64,000 bases of DNA from Epiperipatus broadwayi (Eukaryota > Onychophora > Udeonychophora > Euonychophora > Peripatidae). Below the pieces are notes generated by a model. That model did no database searches. It had not been told where the DNA came from and was given only the letters and a program-made list of their open reading frames with translations. Position numbers and translations under genes: made by a program. The stretch lies in contig JAQFVV010012423.1 of NCBI GenBank assembly GCA_028023455.1, forward strand, positions 5,064,269 to 5,128,268, read 5' to 3'. This document shows, piece by piece, positions 25,001 to 37,714 of this stretch. Numbering within the stretch: position 1 is the first letter of the stretch; every line of letters begins with the position of its first letter.

Positions 25001-27480
25001 GGATATTTGGTGAATGATTTTTTTTTAATTTTATTTACTAAGTGAGTGTACATTTCTCAAAAAAATGAATTTATTATTTAATGTGTGAATTGGATTAATG
25101 ATGAGTGGCATAATATCTAGTGTTGTATTATATAAATCTGTAAATGCTTTATTTCTAATTATTCAAATCAAACTCCATCTCTGTTATACATGTGATACAT
25201 TGATGATATCCTTAATTGGATCCCAAAAGCACAAATTAAAAAAATTTAGCATGATTTATACATAAGTCTTCATTAAAATAAACTACAGAAAATGAAGATA
25301 ATCTCAAAAGCATAAAATTTTATACTTATATATTCAGCATGATAGTACTTAATTAAATTACAAAATGTTAGTAAAACCATCCAAGTTTGAGGGGTTATAC
25401 ATGCCAAATCATTAACACCTAATGCTTATAAGTTTCAGACCTCAAAATAATTTTACAAAGAAATTATAATCTTTATAAATTTGAATCTGATTGAAAAACT
25501 AATACTGAAGCATATATATCAGATACAAAGATTGAGTTTTTATTCATATAGTTAAAACATTCCACAAACATTCCATGCTCAACTTCTACCCAAACTGATG
25601 AAAAACCCTGGATATGGGCAGTTATCCACAATATAAGATGTATATGTAAAAGTAAATTATATGTTCAAGTATATTTATATACATATATTTATATTATGTT
25701 GTAGTTCTGAAGAAGATTTCTGGGGCAATCAAAACTGTCAAAGAAGGTTGTAAATAAACCATTGTGAAACAGTAATAAAGAGCATAGACGATTTAATATT
25801 ATATTATATAAACAAAATATATGCCAAAACATTCAGAGCTAGTCTTCACACCCCTCCCACCCTTAATACTTGACTTAAAATACAAAAGATAGACTGCCCC
25901 CAGAGCAGGATTTTCAAGTTGAGTATAAAGTTGTATGCAACAACACAAATTGCAATGCATTTTATTTTGGAAAATCTCATCCCAATCTCGCTATAAAAAT
26001 TATGCAGCACAAATATCAATTTAATTGAGCTAAAACTAAAACAGATATTAAATCTATTTTCCTCGAACACAAGTCTAAACATAGTCACAGCTTTGAACTC
26101 ACATACACCAGTTTTGTCCATTCTAAAAGAAACTGCTAAACACAAAGTCAAAGATGCCCGAATATAATATACATGCAATCATGAAAAACTAATTCTATAT
26201 CTCCTTATCAAAAAATGACTCGTTTAAATAAATTCATTTACATCTTACAATCAAATTTAATGTCAATAACCACTTTTGTGATTCTTCTATAAATCCCATA
26301 ATTCTTTTAAATAACTATAACTAGTAGTTAGTCAAAAGCATGTTCAGCTTATTATATTAATATAATTAACATTTTTATTCTAGAGTATTAAACAAGTTTT
26401 TCTTAGTATACATGTTTTATGTATTATTTATCTTAAATAAATTTATTTGTTATAAAAGATTAAACAACATTTTTGAAATTTTGTTTGATAATAGAAGTTT
26501 TTGATTCACTAAATATTCTACCAGTATATATAAGAGTACACGTCTTTAAAGCACTATACAAAATTGGAATGGATAATTAATGAATTCTTGCATAATTTAA
26601 AAATAAATAGATTCAATGTTATAAGATAAACAAAAGGTAAACATAAATCTATAGAAAACCTGAAAGACTAATTTTTAGGCATTACTTATCTATACAACGT
26701 GTTTTATATACTCTGTTTATTACATAATTTAAAATGCAAATACTATTATACATATATCAAAAATGTTCTATTGGCTTTAATTGGTGATATTGAAACTATC
26801 TTAACATTGAATAACATACAGAGAATATCTTGTTTTAGCATTTAATCTTTAATGTATGTACAAAAAATAGTTCATATTTTAAGCAGGTTATTTTTTTAAG
26901 AAAATATAAGAATGGCATGAAGGTTATTTATTATGAAAACAATTTCATTTCGGCTTTAAAAAATAATGCTGCTAATGGTTGATAAAGAGTGACTTTATAA
27001 CAATCAAAAAGTTGAATGATAGGAAAAAATATATAGCTTTACAAAATGAAAAGAAGTTAGAATTATTAAATTAACATTGTATAAATACTAAAAAAATAGG
27101 GGATTTTTTTAAATATTAATAAGCAGAGAGAAAAATAGATTTGAATATACAGTTAAATATAGAAGAATTATAAAAAAAAAACTAAATAGTGTTAGAGAAA
27201 AAAAACAAAAGTTATAATCATGATTACATTTTTAAAAAAATCAAAAATTTGAGAAAGATATTAATAGTAAAATGTCCAAAATGTTCGCTTTTGAAAGATA
27301 GAAAATAAAGATAGGCAGTTATAAGTTTAAAAAACTGCAACATATCTTAAAATATCCAATTTCAAGATAAAGGCTTAACTAGTGCAAAAAAATCTCTTTA
27401 ACTAAAGTAAATATATCGATGTATTTGCTTATAAATGGATGACTAGAAGAGTTGATTATAAACTAGCTACTTTTAAAAAT
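22021..27480. other. 5.4 kb AT-rich sequence without recognisable gene
   Basis: No reliable coding region was found. The longest frame, 25846-26178 on the minus strand (110 codons), gives a hydrophobic product without a recognised domain. The opposite strand here also reads openly for parts. At 25703-25740 a phrase (TTCTGAAGAAGATTTCTGGG, then AAAACTGTCAAAG) faintly recalls the ends of Penelope-like elements, without other support. Frequent poly-A and poly-T runs were noted. Confidence 0.45.
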
Positions 27481-27481
27481 C

Positions 27482-27821
<340 letters not shown>

Positions 27822-28045
27822 ACTATAAGAACAAATTTTATTAAAAATCAATTTTTAATTATAATTTAATAATAAATTATTTAATTGTCTTTTTTATTGA
27901 AGAAACAAGCCCCAAAGTAAAATTTAATTAGCTTTATACCGATAATTAATTAATATTTTATTTCCATTCTTTATGTTAAGATTTTTTAAAATATCATCTT
28001 CACAGTTTTCTTTTCAAAAATAATTCATAACTTTCAATATATATA

Positions 28046-28206
28046 GATCACTACACCAACTTCTTTTTAAATCTTGTTTTTATATGACTATTATAAAAAA
28101 TATAAATATACACCAAAATCGTTGAAAGGTTGGTGTGGTGTACACTTATATTTTTAATAATAGTCATATAAAAACAAGATTTAAAAAGATGTTGGTGTAG
28201 TGATTT
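28046..28206. mobile_element. Hairpin MITE of about 160 bp
   Basis: Near-perfect palindrome: ATCACTACACCAACTTC at the left is matched by GATGTTGGTGTAGTGAT at the right, and the stem continues through AAATCTTGTTTTTATATGAC. The GTTGGTGTGGTGTACAC segment at the loop partly repeats the terminus. No ORF. Target duplication is uncertain, since both flanks are AT-rich. Confidence 0.8.
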
Positions 28207-28919
28207 ATAGATATTAAGATTTTTTTTATTTTTTTTATTCCCTTCATCTCTTCTTAACAATGAAGACAATTTGTATTTTTAAAAAAACTAACGTAAAACA
28301 ACTTTGAATTGAACTATATTTATGAAATAAATTAAAATATAATTAATAACAATTTCCATTCATAAAATTGTTAACCAAAACAAACAAAAAAAACCAAGGG
28401 AATTCTTCTCCTCATTTAACGGTCTACATGATAATCCACCCTATTCTTGTATCAGTATTTTTCAAATTTAATAAAGCTTAAGTATTCTTCAAAATATACT
28501 GAACAAATTATGAAACAATTTGTTTGATTAAGTTTTTCATTATATTTAATATTATTTACATAATGATTTAGTTTTATATTTACTACGTTCTGGTTATACA
28601 AATGCAATAAAGATAATCTTCCCCTTGAGTTCGAAGCACCCCTGAGAATCCATATTTCAAAAATTTTTATTTCAACTGACTTTGCGTGAAAGTGGTAAAT
28701 TTTACGCTTACAGTTCTTTTTTTTTTATTTTTTCCGCCATCTTTAATAGCTTTCTATTGGTTTAAGTCTTTTTTTCTCTGCGATGAAAGGTCAAATTTTT
28801 ATGAATTTTTTTTGTAAAGTACATTTTGTAATTTTTTTATTTATCTCATTTTTTGTAATTTTTTTATTTTTCTCGTTTTTTTAGATTTAGTGATATGGAA
28901 TATATTTTCTGCCGTGATA

Positions 28920-30666
28920 ATGGATGCTTTTGCCAGGAATTTTGAATTTAATTCTGAATCTGATTCGGATAAAGAATTTCCCATTGATGATGCATGTATT
29001 TCTAAGGCCTCTTCTTCTAGCAACTCATCAGATGGTAATGATTTATCAGATTATCAAGAAGCAGAAGTATCATATGTAAGGAGGGTTAGGATGGTGACTG
29101 AACTGATGGCCTTCATCTCAGCCTGATTCAGATTCATTTCTTAGTAATATTAATAATCCACACATGTCAATCTGAATATTTACTTAGTCTCCACAGCTAA
29201 AGTTTCTATCATCTGTGAGTACTCAATTACTGATTTTTTAAATATTTTTTTGATAGGAAATTAGATGATTATATATGTGCTGAAAGCAATAGATATGCTT
29301 CAAAATGGAAAGCAGTACAAACTGGGTCAATCTGTCACCCACTGAGCTGAACACATTTTTAGGCATGGTAATTCATGTTTGTAGTGTGTCATGCATGCCA
29401 AGGTTCAAATTTATTTGGTTTTAAAATGAATTTCTGCATCAACCAATACTTGGTAAAGTTATGACCCAAGATCGATTTTTTAAAATTCTAAATAATTTGC
29501 ATTTCAATGTCAATAAATCCATGCCACCCATTACTAGTAAAGAACATGATTGAATTTATATAATTAGGCCAATCATAGATCACTGCAATGTTAATTTCAT
29601 GGCTGCATATCAGATGCATCAAAATGTAGCAGTTGATGAAGCAATTACTAAATTTAAGGGTCATAACACTATGAAACACTTTGATGCCTCAAAACCAATA
29701 AAGCAAAGCTTTAAATGGTGGGTCTGTGCAGATAGTCATAATGAATATGTGTACCATATGGAGTTGTATACAGGTAAAAGTGCAACACTGAAGCTGGCCT
29801 AAATCTGGGAACCCAAGCAGTGCTATCAGTGGTTTTGCTATAACTTGATAAATAGAATTATATTATTTTTGTGACAGATATTTTACTAGTGTACAATTAG
29901 CACAAAAGCTGTCTGCAAGTAAAATATTTTGTTGTGGCACACTGAAAGTTTACAAGAGTGGTATTCTGGGTAGCATCCATGAAAAAGCTAAAATTTATAA
30001 ACGGATGAAGAGAGAAGACTTTCATTCTGTAATTGACAGTGGTTTTGAATTTCTAGTTTGGATGGATAAGAAGCCAATTTTTATGCTCAATAATGCTTAT
30101 CCACCATCTGGGTTTGGTACTGTTGTTATAATACCATAAGGATGGTACACAACATACATATCCATCTCCAAATGCAATTAAAAAATACAACTGCTTTTTG
30201 GGTGGGATTGACTTACAAAAACTAGAAGTGAACTGCATATGGGTGGGATAGAAAATCTAAGCATTAGCCTATGTGCTTATTCTGACATTGTTTTGATATG
30301 TCTATTACTAATTCCTGCATTTTATACACTCTATACATGGCCCAAAAGCAAATGTGGCCTACATCACATCTGGAATATAGAATATGTTTATCATCCAGCC
30401 TTATTGGTGACTTTACAACCAGGAAAATAAAGCCTTTAGTAATACCACATTTTCAGATTCTATCTGTGTGCCATACTATAACTAATCAGCACAGCCATAA
30501 TAAACTCATCAAAAGGAGGTGCACTGTATGTCTGAAAAACAAAGTATGTCATGCAACTTACTTTAGCTGCATGGAATGTGGATGCATTTCCTTGTGTAGG
30601 AGAGAAGAGAGAGACTGCTCTGCTGCTTATCATGTCAGAAGCAGCACAACTCAAATGCCTTTGTAA
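28920..30666 (+). pseudogene. piggyBac-type transposase, degraded
   Basis: Fragments of a piggyBac (DDE_Tnp_1_7) transposase lie in the correct order across several frames: an acidic, serine-rich N-terminus (MDAFARNF, then SESDSDKEF) at 28920; AESNRYA near 29280, matching the family's ETNRYA; MTQDRFFKILNNLHFN near 29460; VAVDEAITKFKG near 29628 with the first catalytic Asp; WVCADSHNEYVYHMELYTGK near 29722; CDRYFTSVQLAQKL near 29870 with the second Asp; MGGIENLS near 30240, where the third catalytic Asp position reads E/N in place of the usual GGVDxxD; and a C-terminal cysteine-rich domain (RRCTVC, FSCMECG, SLC, YHV) near 30514-30640. Stops and frameshifts break it repeatedly (for example near 29420 and 29550). 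Terminal inverted repeats and TTAA borders were not securely located. Confidence 0.88.
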
Positions 30667-30980
30667 ATCTTCTATCACACATACAACACCTATGACACAC
30701 ACACACAGGCTCAGAATCATATTCCTACTTGGTTCAGCAATAAATAAGTTATATCATGCTTTTATATTATATTATTGTTTATTTATTTCATGATTATATT
30801 CATTTGTTGCAATTTTGTTGTCACACAGCTCAGATGCCTCAACCCCATACAGACCACAACCCACCCTGGTGCACATGTACACAAAGAACTATATCTCTAT
30901 TTGGTTCTGCAATAGGTAAGATATATCATGATTTTATTTATATTATTGTTCATTTGTTACAATTTTGTATGTCAAGATTT
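30650..30980. repeat. Tandem duplication of about 160-180 bp
   Basis: Two units beginning CTCAAATGCCT (30650) and CTCAGATGCCT (30831) each continue with CA-rich sequence, then TTGGTTCAGCAATAAATAAG or TTGGTTCTGCAATAGGTAAG, then ATATCATG and TTATATTATTGTT, and finally a CAATTTTGT ending. It lies directly after the piggyBac remnant and may include its 3' flank. Confidence 0.65.
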
Positions 30981-31139
30981 TTTTAGTTTTAGGTTATACA
31001 ATTTGAACTTTACTTCAAGGTCTCAAATTACTTATGGTTTACAGTATGTATCTTCAGTGTTATTTTTCTTTTGATTTTCTTCATCTATTTATATATTCAA
31101 TTATTTGAAAAGACTTTCAAGCTCCCTATCTCATAAAAC

Positions 31140-31255
31140 TGATATATATGACTACACATGTGAAAAGAATTAATGACCCCTAACATACATATTTTATGCT
31201 GAACCAAAATGCATCAGGCAGTCTGCGTCACCATCTACTACACACATATATAATC
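31140..31255 (+). repeat. Foldback dispersed repeat, partial copy b
   Basis: Contains GACTACACATGTGAAAAG, then TATTTTATGCTGAACC and TCACCATCTACTAC, matching the end block of the repeats at 1.6, 55.7 and 59.0 kb. Only one end is seen. Confidence 0.6.
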
Positions 31256-31652
31256 AGTGCTTATAATTATTTTGTTTATTTTGTTGTTTATTGATGTGCT
31301 TTGTTTTTATTCATTTTATTGTAGAGAAATTTTTCTTTGTTTGATATTTATTTTTTTAATACATTTTTTGCTTGAAAAGTATACATATTTTAGGCCTCAT
31401 TCCTTCCATCCCATTTTTTAATAATATAGTAATTAATTATATTTTTTTCATAATTTCCGATTTACTACAGTTCTTATTGATATTTTTTTCTCTCACTAAA
31501 ACCTAGCATTTCTAATAGATATCCTGCATGGAAGGATTAGGAGATACACTGCATGCAAGGACAAGAGCTGGGTCTGTTACCAAAAATAATAGTTAACAAT
31601 TGTCTCCTTTTCCTATATTTTATCATGAAAATCGGGCTCAGGTAAATCATGT
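31256..31652. other. AT-rich sequence, nothing recognised
   Basis: No ORF and no repeat match was found here. Confidence 0.5.
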
Positions 31653-31654
31653 TA

Positions 31655-32847
31655 TACACCTAGGTCTCTTTTTACGCGGACTTATTTAACACGATTTTGA
31701 AGTTACGTAATTCGTGTTTCACTGGAAGTCGACCTCTGATAATGCACTATTACTTTAAATAATAATTTTTACATTGAAAGTAATAGCACATTATTGGAAT
31801 TGTAGTTTCATCTTAGTAATTTCAATATTTTCAGTGCTTATAATAGAAAGATTTTATGCAATAATGAAATTAAAATCATGATTTCCACATTTTATGTATA
31901 CACACATTAAATTTTACAAGATTATAATGTAAATTTGTTCAAACATTGAGCGTGTTAATTTTGCATTTTAAATCACATTCTGTTTTTGCTTTTTAAAAAA
32001 GAATGTAATCAATTATTAATCATTTAGTGTCCACACATTTATTTTTAAAAGGTCAGTAATAGCAGTGGGCACAACTAAAAATTAAAATCTGATTTTTAAT
32101 TGTAATTAACAATTTAAAAATTACTTACGGGCGACTTGAAATTAATGTGATGTAAAATGAAATTTGATTTTTAAACGGAATTGAAAATTACGGACAAAAA
32201 TAAGAATTTAATTTTTAGTTGTTAGTTTTAATTAAATTTTTCCCAGAAGTGGTGAATAAATGTTTTTTTTATCATAAGTCTAAGTTCATAAACAATTAAT
32301 AAAATCATCATCGTCATCAACAGAAAACCATTAACACAACATGAGAGTGAACTTGGCGCTAGTTGTATTTCCTCTTGTGAGAATAATTGCCAAAATATTC
32401 TTGACTTCGTTTAAGGAGAAGCCAAATACATCACATCACATCACATGAGAATCTGATTTTTTACTAGTTTGCAAATGAAAGGTTTTGGGACAAATAGCGA
32501 TAATAATTAAAATGTATATAAAAAAATGTAAATTATTGTACTGTAAATTATGCATAAAAATATATTATTTTGAATAAAATTAAATATTATAGTTAAAAAA
32601 AGTTTGTCTTGTATCAATTTTTTTCAAATTTGAAATTTTTTATTAGTCATATTTTATTTCCTTATTTTTTTTTTGCGCATGAATTTTAAAGTAATTTTAC
32701 ATTGGTGCTCTGCTTTTATGCTAATTTTGAAAAATCACAGACCACATCCCCCCTTTTTCAATGTAAGTTACGTCTATTTTTGCATGATTTCATTTGCGCA
32801 TGTTTTCTGAGGAACCTATCTATCATGTAAAATGAGACCCAGGTGTA
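31655..32847. mobile_element. Non-autonomous DNA transposon with TA target duplication
   Basis: A 1,193-bp element. It begins TACACCTAGGTCTC at 31655, and the reverse complement of its right end at 32847 reads TACACCTGGGTCTC. The imperfect inverted repeat continues for about 25 bp through TTTTAC. TA flanks it on both sides (31653-31654 and 32848-32849), as in Tc1/mariner-type and related insertions. No transposase frame is present inside. An internal stem occurs near 31743-31797 (AATGCACTATTACTTT against AAAGTAATAGCACATT), and a CACAT pentamer run is present near 32430. Confidence 0.8.
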
Positions 32848-32849
32848 TA

Positions 32850-34599
32850 CCATTTTTTTCAGCAGTTTGTGACAAATATAATAAAGCTATCTATGAAATT
32901 GAAATTTTAACATATAACTTTCAAAATTTAGAATTTGTGCAGTAATGTAAAAATTATGATTAAAAGTGTTAAAAATCTTTTTTTTTTAATTTTTTATTTA
33001 GGTAATGATATTTTATCAGCTTTATTACATTCTTTCATATTTTTTGTTTCTAATAATCTGTATATATTTATACTTATTAAAATAAAATAGAAAATATATC
33101 AAAAATTATATTTCTTGTATTTTTTTTTAAAATTAAAGATGGTGTCTTCAGATTTAACTCTTTCACTGAAAAAATTTCTTTTTAAATGAGCAGTTTTTTT
33201 ATTGGCCAAGTGAATTAAAGTTTTATAACTTTTGATTGGTCAATTATATTTGTTTTAGTTTCATTTGTAAAAAGTATATTAATAATTTGTCAGATTATAA
33301 AAGTGAACAAAATTTTTTTCAAAAATAAATTTCTATTTATAATTATAAAAATATTCAATAGTGGAAGACCTAAAAAAAAGTTTGTAACAAGTTAGAAAGT
33401 GCTACAGACATCATTTCTTTCTTTCTCTCTCAATTTATGTTTGTGTAAAAGTAAAGAATTTTTTACTAAAATCTTACTATTTTTCTAAAATAATTATATT
33501 TTTAGCACATGTGGAAGAATTTTAGTGAAATTTTGTTTTTGGATAAACATATGAATTTCTATTTCATTTATAATTATTAATATAGCATTAGGCAGTATGT
33601 AATGATTATAACTTTGCATTCTCAGAAATATTTTTGGAATGATTTAAGTGGGGTTTTTTTTGCTAATCCACTTAATAATAAAAAAGCAGGGGTGTAATAG
33701 GACAGTATTGTATTCATTATAATTCCTTCAATTGTAAACTCTTTTTATTTGAATGGGGAAAAGGGACTGTTTGTCTACTAATTTATTAGATACTGAATTA
33801 AATATTTCTTGGGTGAATTTCATTTGATGTTCAAAACTTTTGGAAGATGCTTTTGATGATTGAAATACCATTATTTAATATCTTGAGTTGTTTACAACTA
33901 CAGAAAGGCAAAAAATATATTTAATTATCAATCTTCCATGTCATATGTTTGAAACAGTATGTATTCTGTGCTATTCAAAAAGTATTTATGAAAAGTATAA
34001 TGTGGATGTTATCATTTATTTTGAGAATTAAAAGATATCACTCATATAACAGCAGAAAATTTTAGATGTTTTCTATTTAATTTCATTTAATTATAATAAA
34101 CAAGTAGTTAATGTAATTTTTCAAAAGGCAAAATCCTTTTAAATCTAATCCACAAGTGTGAGCAATTTTCTATCTTGAAAAGCACATTCTACATCAGTTT
34201 TATTCAATTTAACTATATAATTATTATCATTATCATAAATTATGCTAGATGTAAGTTTAAATTATTTTCACTATTTATACTATAGCTCAAGGGTTTTTAA
34301 TAACCTGTCTATTTTTTTTAGCTGATGACAAGTGATAAGTGAATATATTTCAATTTTGTTAAATGAAATAACCATAGTGCTATAATATTGACTAAAATGT
34401 TTTTCAGAATTGCAGTGAGAAAGTAGTTATCTTTTGTCAGTGCACTCATTCTAAGAGCTAATTTTTCTGATTTGCTTTCTATAGAAGAACCAATGGCCAA
34501 ATGATAGCTGTTTTATCAGAAATCAATTTTTGCCTAAAAATTAACTATTTTTAATAAATTGTATTTTCTTAAAAGAAAAGGAGCACATTTTAGATTGTT
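32850..34599. other. AT-rich sequence, no gene seen
   Basis: Only short frames without recognisable domains; many poly-T tracts. No repeat with another part of the window was noticed. Confidence 0.45.
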
Positions 34600-34614
34600 A
34601 ACTAGCTATGAACT

Positions 34615-34723
34615 GTCAAGCATTGTTAGTCGAGAGGTCATCGAAGCCACCTTGCAAGCAAGTAGTTGGTTGCAGATAGTTGTGGATTCGCATCCTGGCC
34701 AATGCTATGACATATGAAAAAAA
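34615..34723 (+). mobile_element. tRNA-derived SINE, second copy
   Basis: Same family as the copy at 8645: TTAGTCGAGAGGTCATCG (box A region), GTGGATTCGCATCCTGGC (box B region), then AATGCTATGACAT and an A tail. The 15-bp flanking duplication AACTAGCTATGAACT (34600-34614) is repeated at 34724-34738 with one mismatch. It differs from the first copy at many positions, so it is either an older insertion or another subfamily. Confidence 0.87.
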
Positions 34724-34929
34724 AACTAGCTACGAACTAATTGCAATTAATTCTGTAGTTTATAAATTATTTACATACGTTTAGAACTTGGATGAAAAAG
34801 AGAAAATATTTTGGGGAGATTAAGAGTGGATTTCATAACATATAATTTATTATTGTATCTCAATGATTAAAATATGTTATAGAGAAATAAACAATATTTA
34901 TAGAAATTTTAAATATAAAAAGCTTTATG

Positions 34930-35345
34930 GTAGAATGGAATAAAATTAATTGTAGAAGAAACTTGAAAATATAGAAATAGATTTAGAATTATTAAGAATG
35001 ATTAAAGCCCTTTGCATGACCAGTTTTTGGAAGTGACAATTAAGGATAGTGATCATAAGAAGTTAAATGTAATATTCCATTCAAAACAGGTGCACACATT
35101 ATCATCTTTATTATTTATTTTGTTTCTAAAAAAATCGGAGATAGAAATAAAAAACTTGTAGACCGAAGTGGAATTTCTAATGTAGAAATAAAGAGAATGC
35201 AGAATATAGGCTTTTGTTTAATGTGTGGATGATATAGTATTTTTTGCAAATAATATAGAATAAGTAGATTCACCATTAAATAAGTATATAAATCAAGAAG
35301 TATAAAAATTAAATTCATAAAGAAATATCTAAGATTCTTGGACTA
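34930..35345 (+). pseudogene. LINE reverse-transcriptase remnant
   Basis: Broken frames contain reverse-transcriptase motifs in order: a MIKALC-like stretch near 34998; QVHTLSSLLFILFLKKIGD near 35087, a decayed form of the GVRQGxxLSPxLFNLFI motif; and CVDDIVFFANNIE near 35221, the YxDD catalytic box with tyrosine replaced by cysteine, in a different frame. Stops and at least one frameshift separate them. It is too short and eroded to place in a clade, and it is not a copy of the 53-kb RTE element. Confidence 0.65.
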
Positions 35346-35814
35346 TTTTGAATTGGAGACTAAGTTTCAATTTTCATTTAAAATAATGATGTTTTACATC
35401 CCCACCATACCTCAATAACAAACTAGCAGGTGTATAATTATATATACTCTTAATGAGTACAAGAATAAAATCTATGAGATTAATAAAAAGTAAATGAATT
35501 ATAATCACACCTCTATATTTTTTTTTAATCTCTATATTCTTATTTTAATAATACAACAAATGAAATAAATATCTAGCTCTAAAATACCAAGTAATTTCAA
35601 TATTAATTATTACTTTTAATTAAAGCTTTATTATAAAAATATATAATAATATGGACATTTTTATATAAAAAAGTGGTAGTGTTCTGATCTATCATGTCAG
35701 CCACTTAATGGATTGATGCTAAGCAAAAACACATTGATATAATGTTCCCAGCCAGCAATTCTATACAACTACGATTTCCATAAAATTAAAAAATTCAAAC
35801 AAAATATAAAAATG

Positions 35815-36165
35815 TAAGCTGACTTTTTGGACTTTATGGGACAGTAATTAATCAGAGATTGGTTTGTGTGTGTATCGATAAAAAATTATGTTACTTTCCA
35901 ATATCAAATAATAGTACATTAGAGACTTTTTTGGACAGTAATTCAAACAAAATTTTACAATGAAAGCTGACTTTGATCTTTTTGGGACAGTAATTAATCA
36001 GAGTGGCATTTTTTTTGTGTGTATATATATTAAAAATTATGTTATTTTTTAATAACAAATAATAGTAAATATAGTGGATCGGAAAAATTAAGGTAGTTTT
36101 TTAATAAAAAATAAAAGTAAATTTTAACCTTTTTTGGACAGTAATTAATCAGACACTGCATTTGG
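35815..36165. repeat. Three tandem diverged units of about 150 bp
   Basis: The phrase TTGGACTTTATGGGACAGTAATTAATCAGA, present as shorter blocks, occurs near 35826, 35985 and 36128 (core GGGACAGTAATTAATCAGA or TGGACAGTAATTAATCAGA). The first two are followed by a GTGTGTATATATA or GTGTGTATCGATA run and by AAAATTATGTTA. A shorter TTTTTTGGACAGTAATTCAAA lies near 35928. No coding content. Confidence 0.7.
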
Positions 36166-37705
36166 GCAGAGGGGAAGTAAATTAGATTGCAATTTACCCA
36201 CTAAAGTTAATAATTATAACAAACTATTAAAATTAAATCCAACTCCAGTGTCTGGCAATTGCCAATTTTCAGAGTTCAAAGCAGCCATCTTTCTTATCAT
36301 GGACAATTTCTCGTGATACATTACTTTCATTGGGATTTTTGAAATAGTGCTGTGCCACACCCTAAAATCCAATTGTGAGCATTACACCGTCCTGATGGAA
36401 TCTTGACAACACTGTTAAAATTATTAGAAGGTACCAGTAGGTCAGTTCATGTGGAAAAAAAGTTGGACCTGAAAAGTTAAATTATTTAGACATGATGCTA
36501 TCAACACACCCTCACAAGATACTGTAGCAAAAATAGACAAGCTAACATTATGATAAAGTGTGTAACACAGGCAACTATGGCAGCCAGTGAAGGGATTTTC
36601 TGTGCTTTTAGCATAGAAAAAACCACAGTCATAGCCAGCAGCTGAGTAAATGGACTCTTTCTGTGTTTTATCATAGAAAGAATGCTATCTGCTTGATTGT
36701 AGCCACAGAAACAGCATATTTCTTTAGCTAGAAATAGTGCCATCAAGAAGCTGACCTGATAGAACAAAACACTATCAAAAAGTAATTACAAAACTGAATT
36801 ATTTTGCTTACTATATATAAATAAACTTCAGTATACTCATTTTTATCTCAAGTAAACAAAGTAGAAAGGAACAGACCATGAAAATAATTATAGGATATGT
36901 TTGAAGTGTAGGTACAGAGCTATGATATTATATATATATATATATATATATAATGTAGAAAACATATTTATTAAACTATAAACAATATTTAAAAAAATAA
37001 TATTTAGGATATTATTTATATAATGAAATTAATGAAACAGTTTTGAAAAAAATAATATTTATTTATTGATTTTATTAAATTTATTTCCATTATATTATGC
37101 TCATGATGGTGCTGCGAAAAAATAAAAATTTAAGGGAAAGGAGTGTGTTGGACAAATTCTTAACACCCATTACACATTTTCTTGTCATTTCTGCTGTTGT
37201 TATTATATGCTTATTTAAACAGTGTACAAACTTAAATGGGTGACTCAATCAACGTGCATCAGTCGATGTGGTAATTTATTGAACTTGTATCTCTAAGTTT
37301 AAGAGAAACATCATAGTCTTTCTTCTCAATTGCCTGATAGCTTTTAACTAAAATATCAGGTATGTTTTCTTAAAAGTATAATTTAAGTGTGTGTGAATAA
37401 AATTTTTATACAATTGATATTTATTATCAGAATAGATCTTTTTAACTTTTAAGTGAAATATGAGGTAAACTTTCTTGAAGGCAGAATTAATGTATGTGTG
37501 AATAACCGTTTTTATTTAATTAATATTTACAGTTGTGACAGACAAAACTAAGTCATATGTTCTTATTTCCAAGATATTGAAAAGTCACCAGAAATGGTAG
37601 TGGTTAATAACTGGAGGTGGTGGATCTAAGAAATTCCTGATTGCAGACCCACACTATCATTTGATGATGATCATTTATTTAGATACTTACAACTGCAGAT
37701 CACAT
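36166..37705. other. AT-rich sequence with TA run
   Basis: An 88-codon minus frame at 36501-36767 has no recognised family and overlaps a locally duplicated phrase (TTTAGCATAGAAAAAA near 36607 and TTATCATAGAAAGAAT near 36667). A TA run lies at about 36928-36951. No supported gene. Confidence 0.45.
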
Positions 37706-37714
37706 TCATATGAA

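Noticed and set aside
25700-25760. Another Penelope-like terminus
   Set aside because: Only a loose resemblance (CTGAAGAAG...AAAACTGTCAAAG) and no GIY-YIG frame nearby.
25846-26178. 110-codon ORF as a host gene
   Set aside because: No domain, no splice context, hydrophobic low-information translation, and the other strand is nearly as open. Not supported.
28841-29023. Minus-strand 60-codon ORF
   Set aside because: Shadow of the piggyBac N-terminal region.
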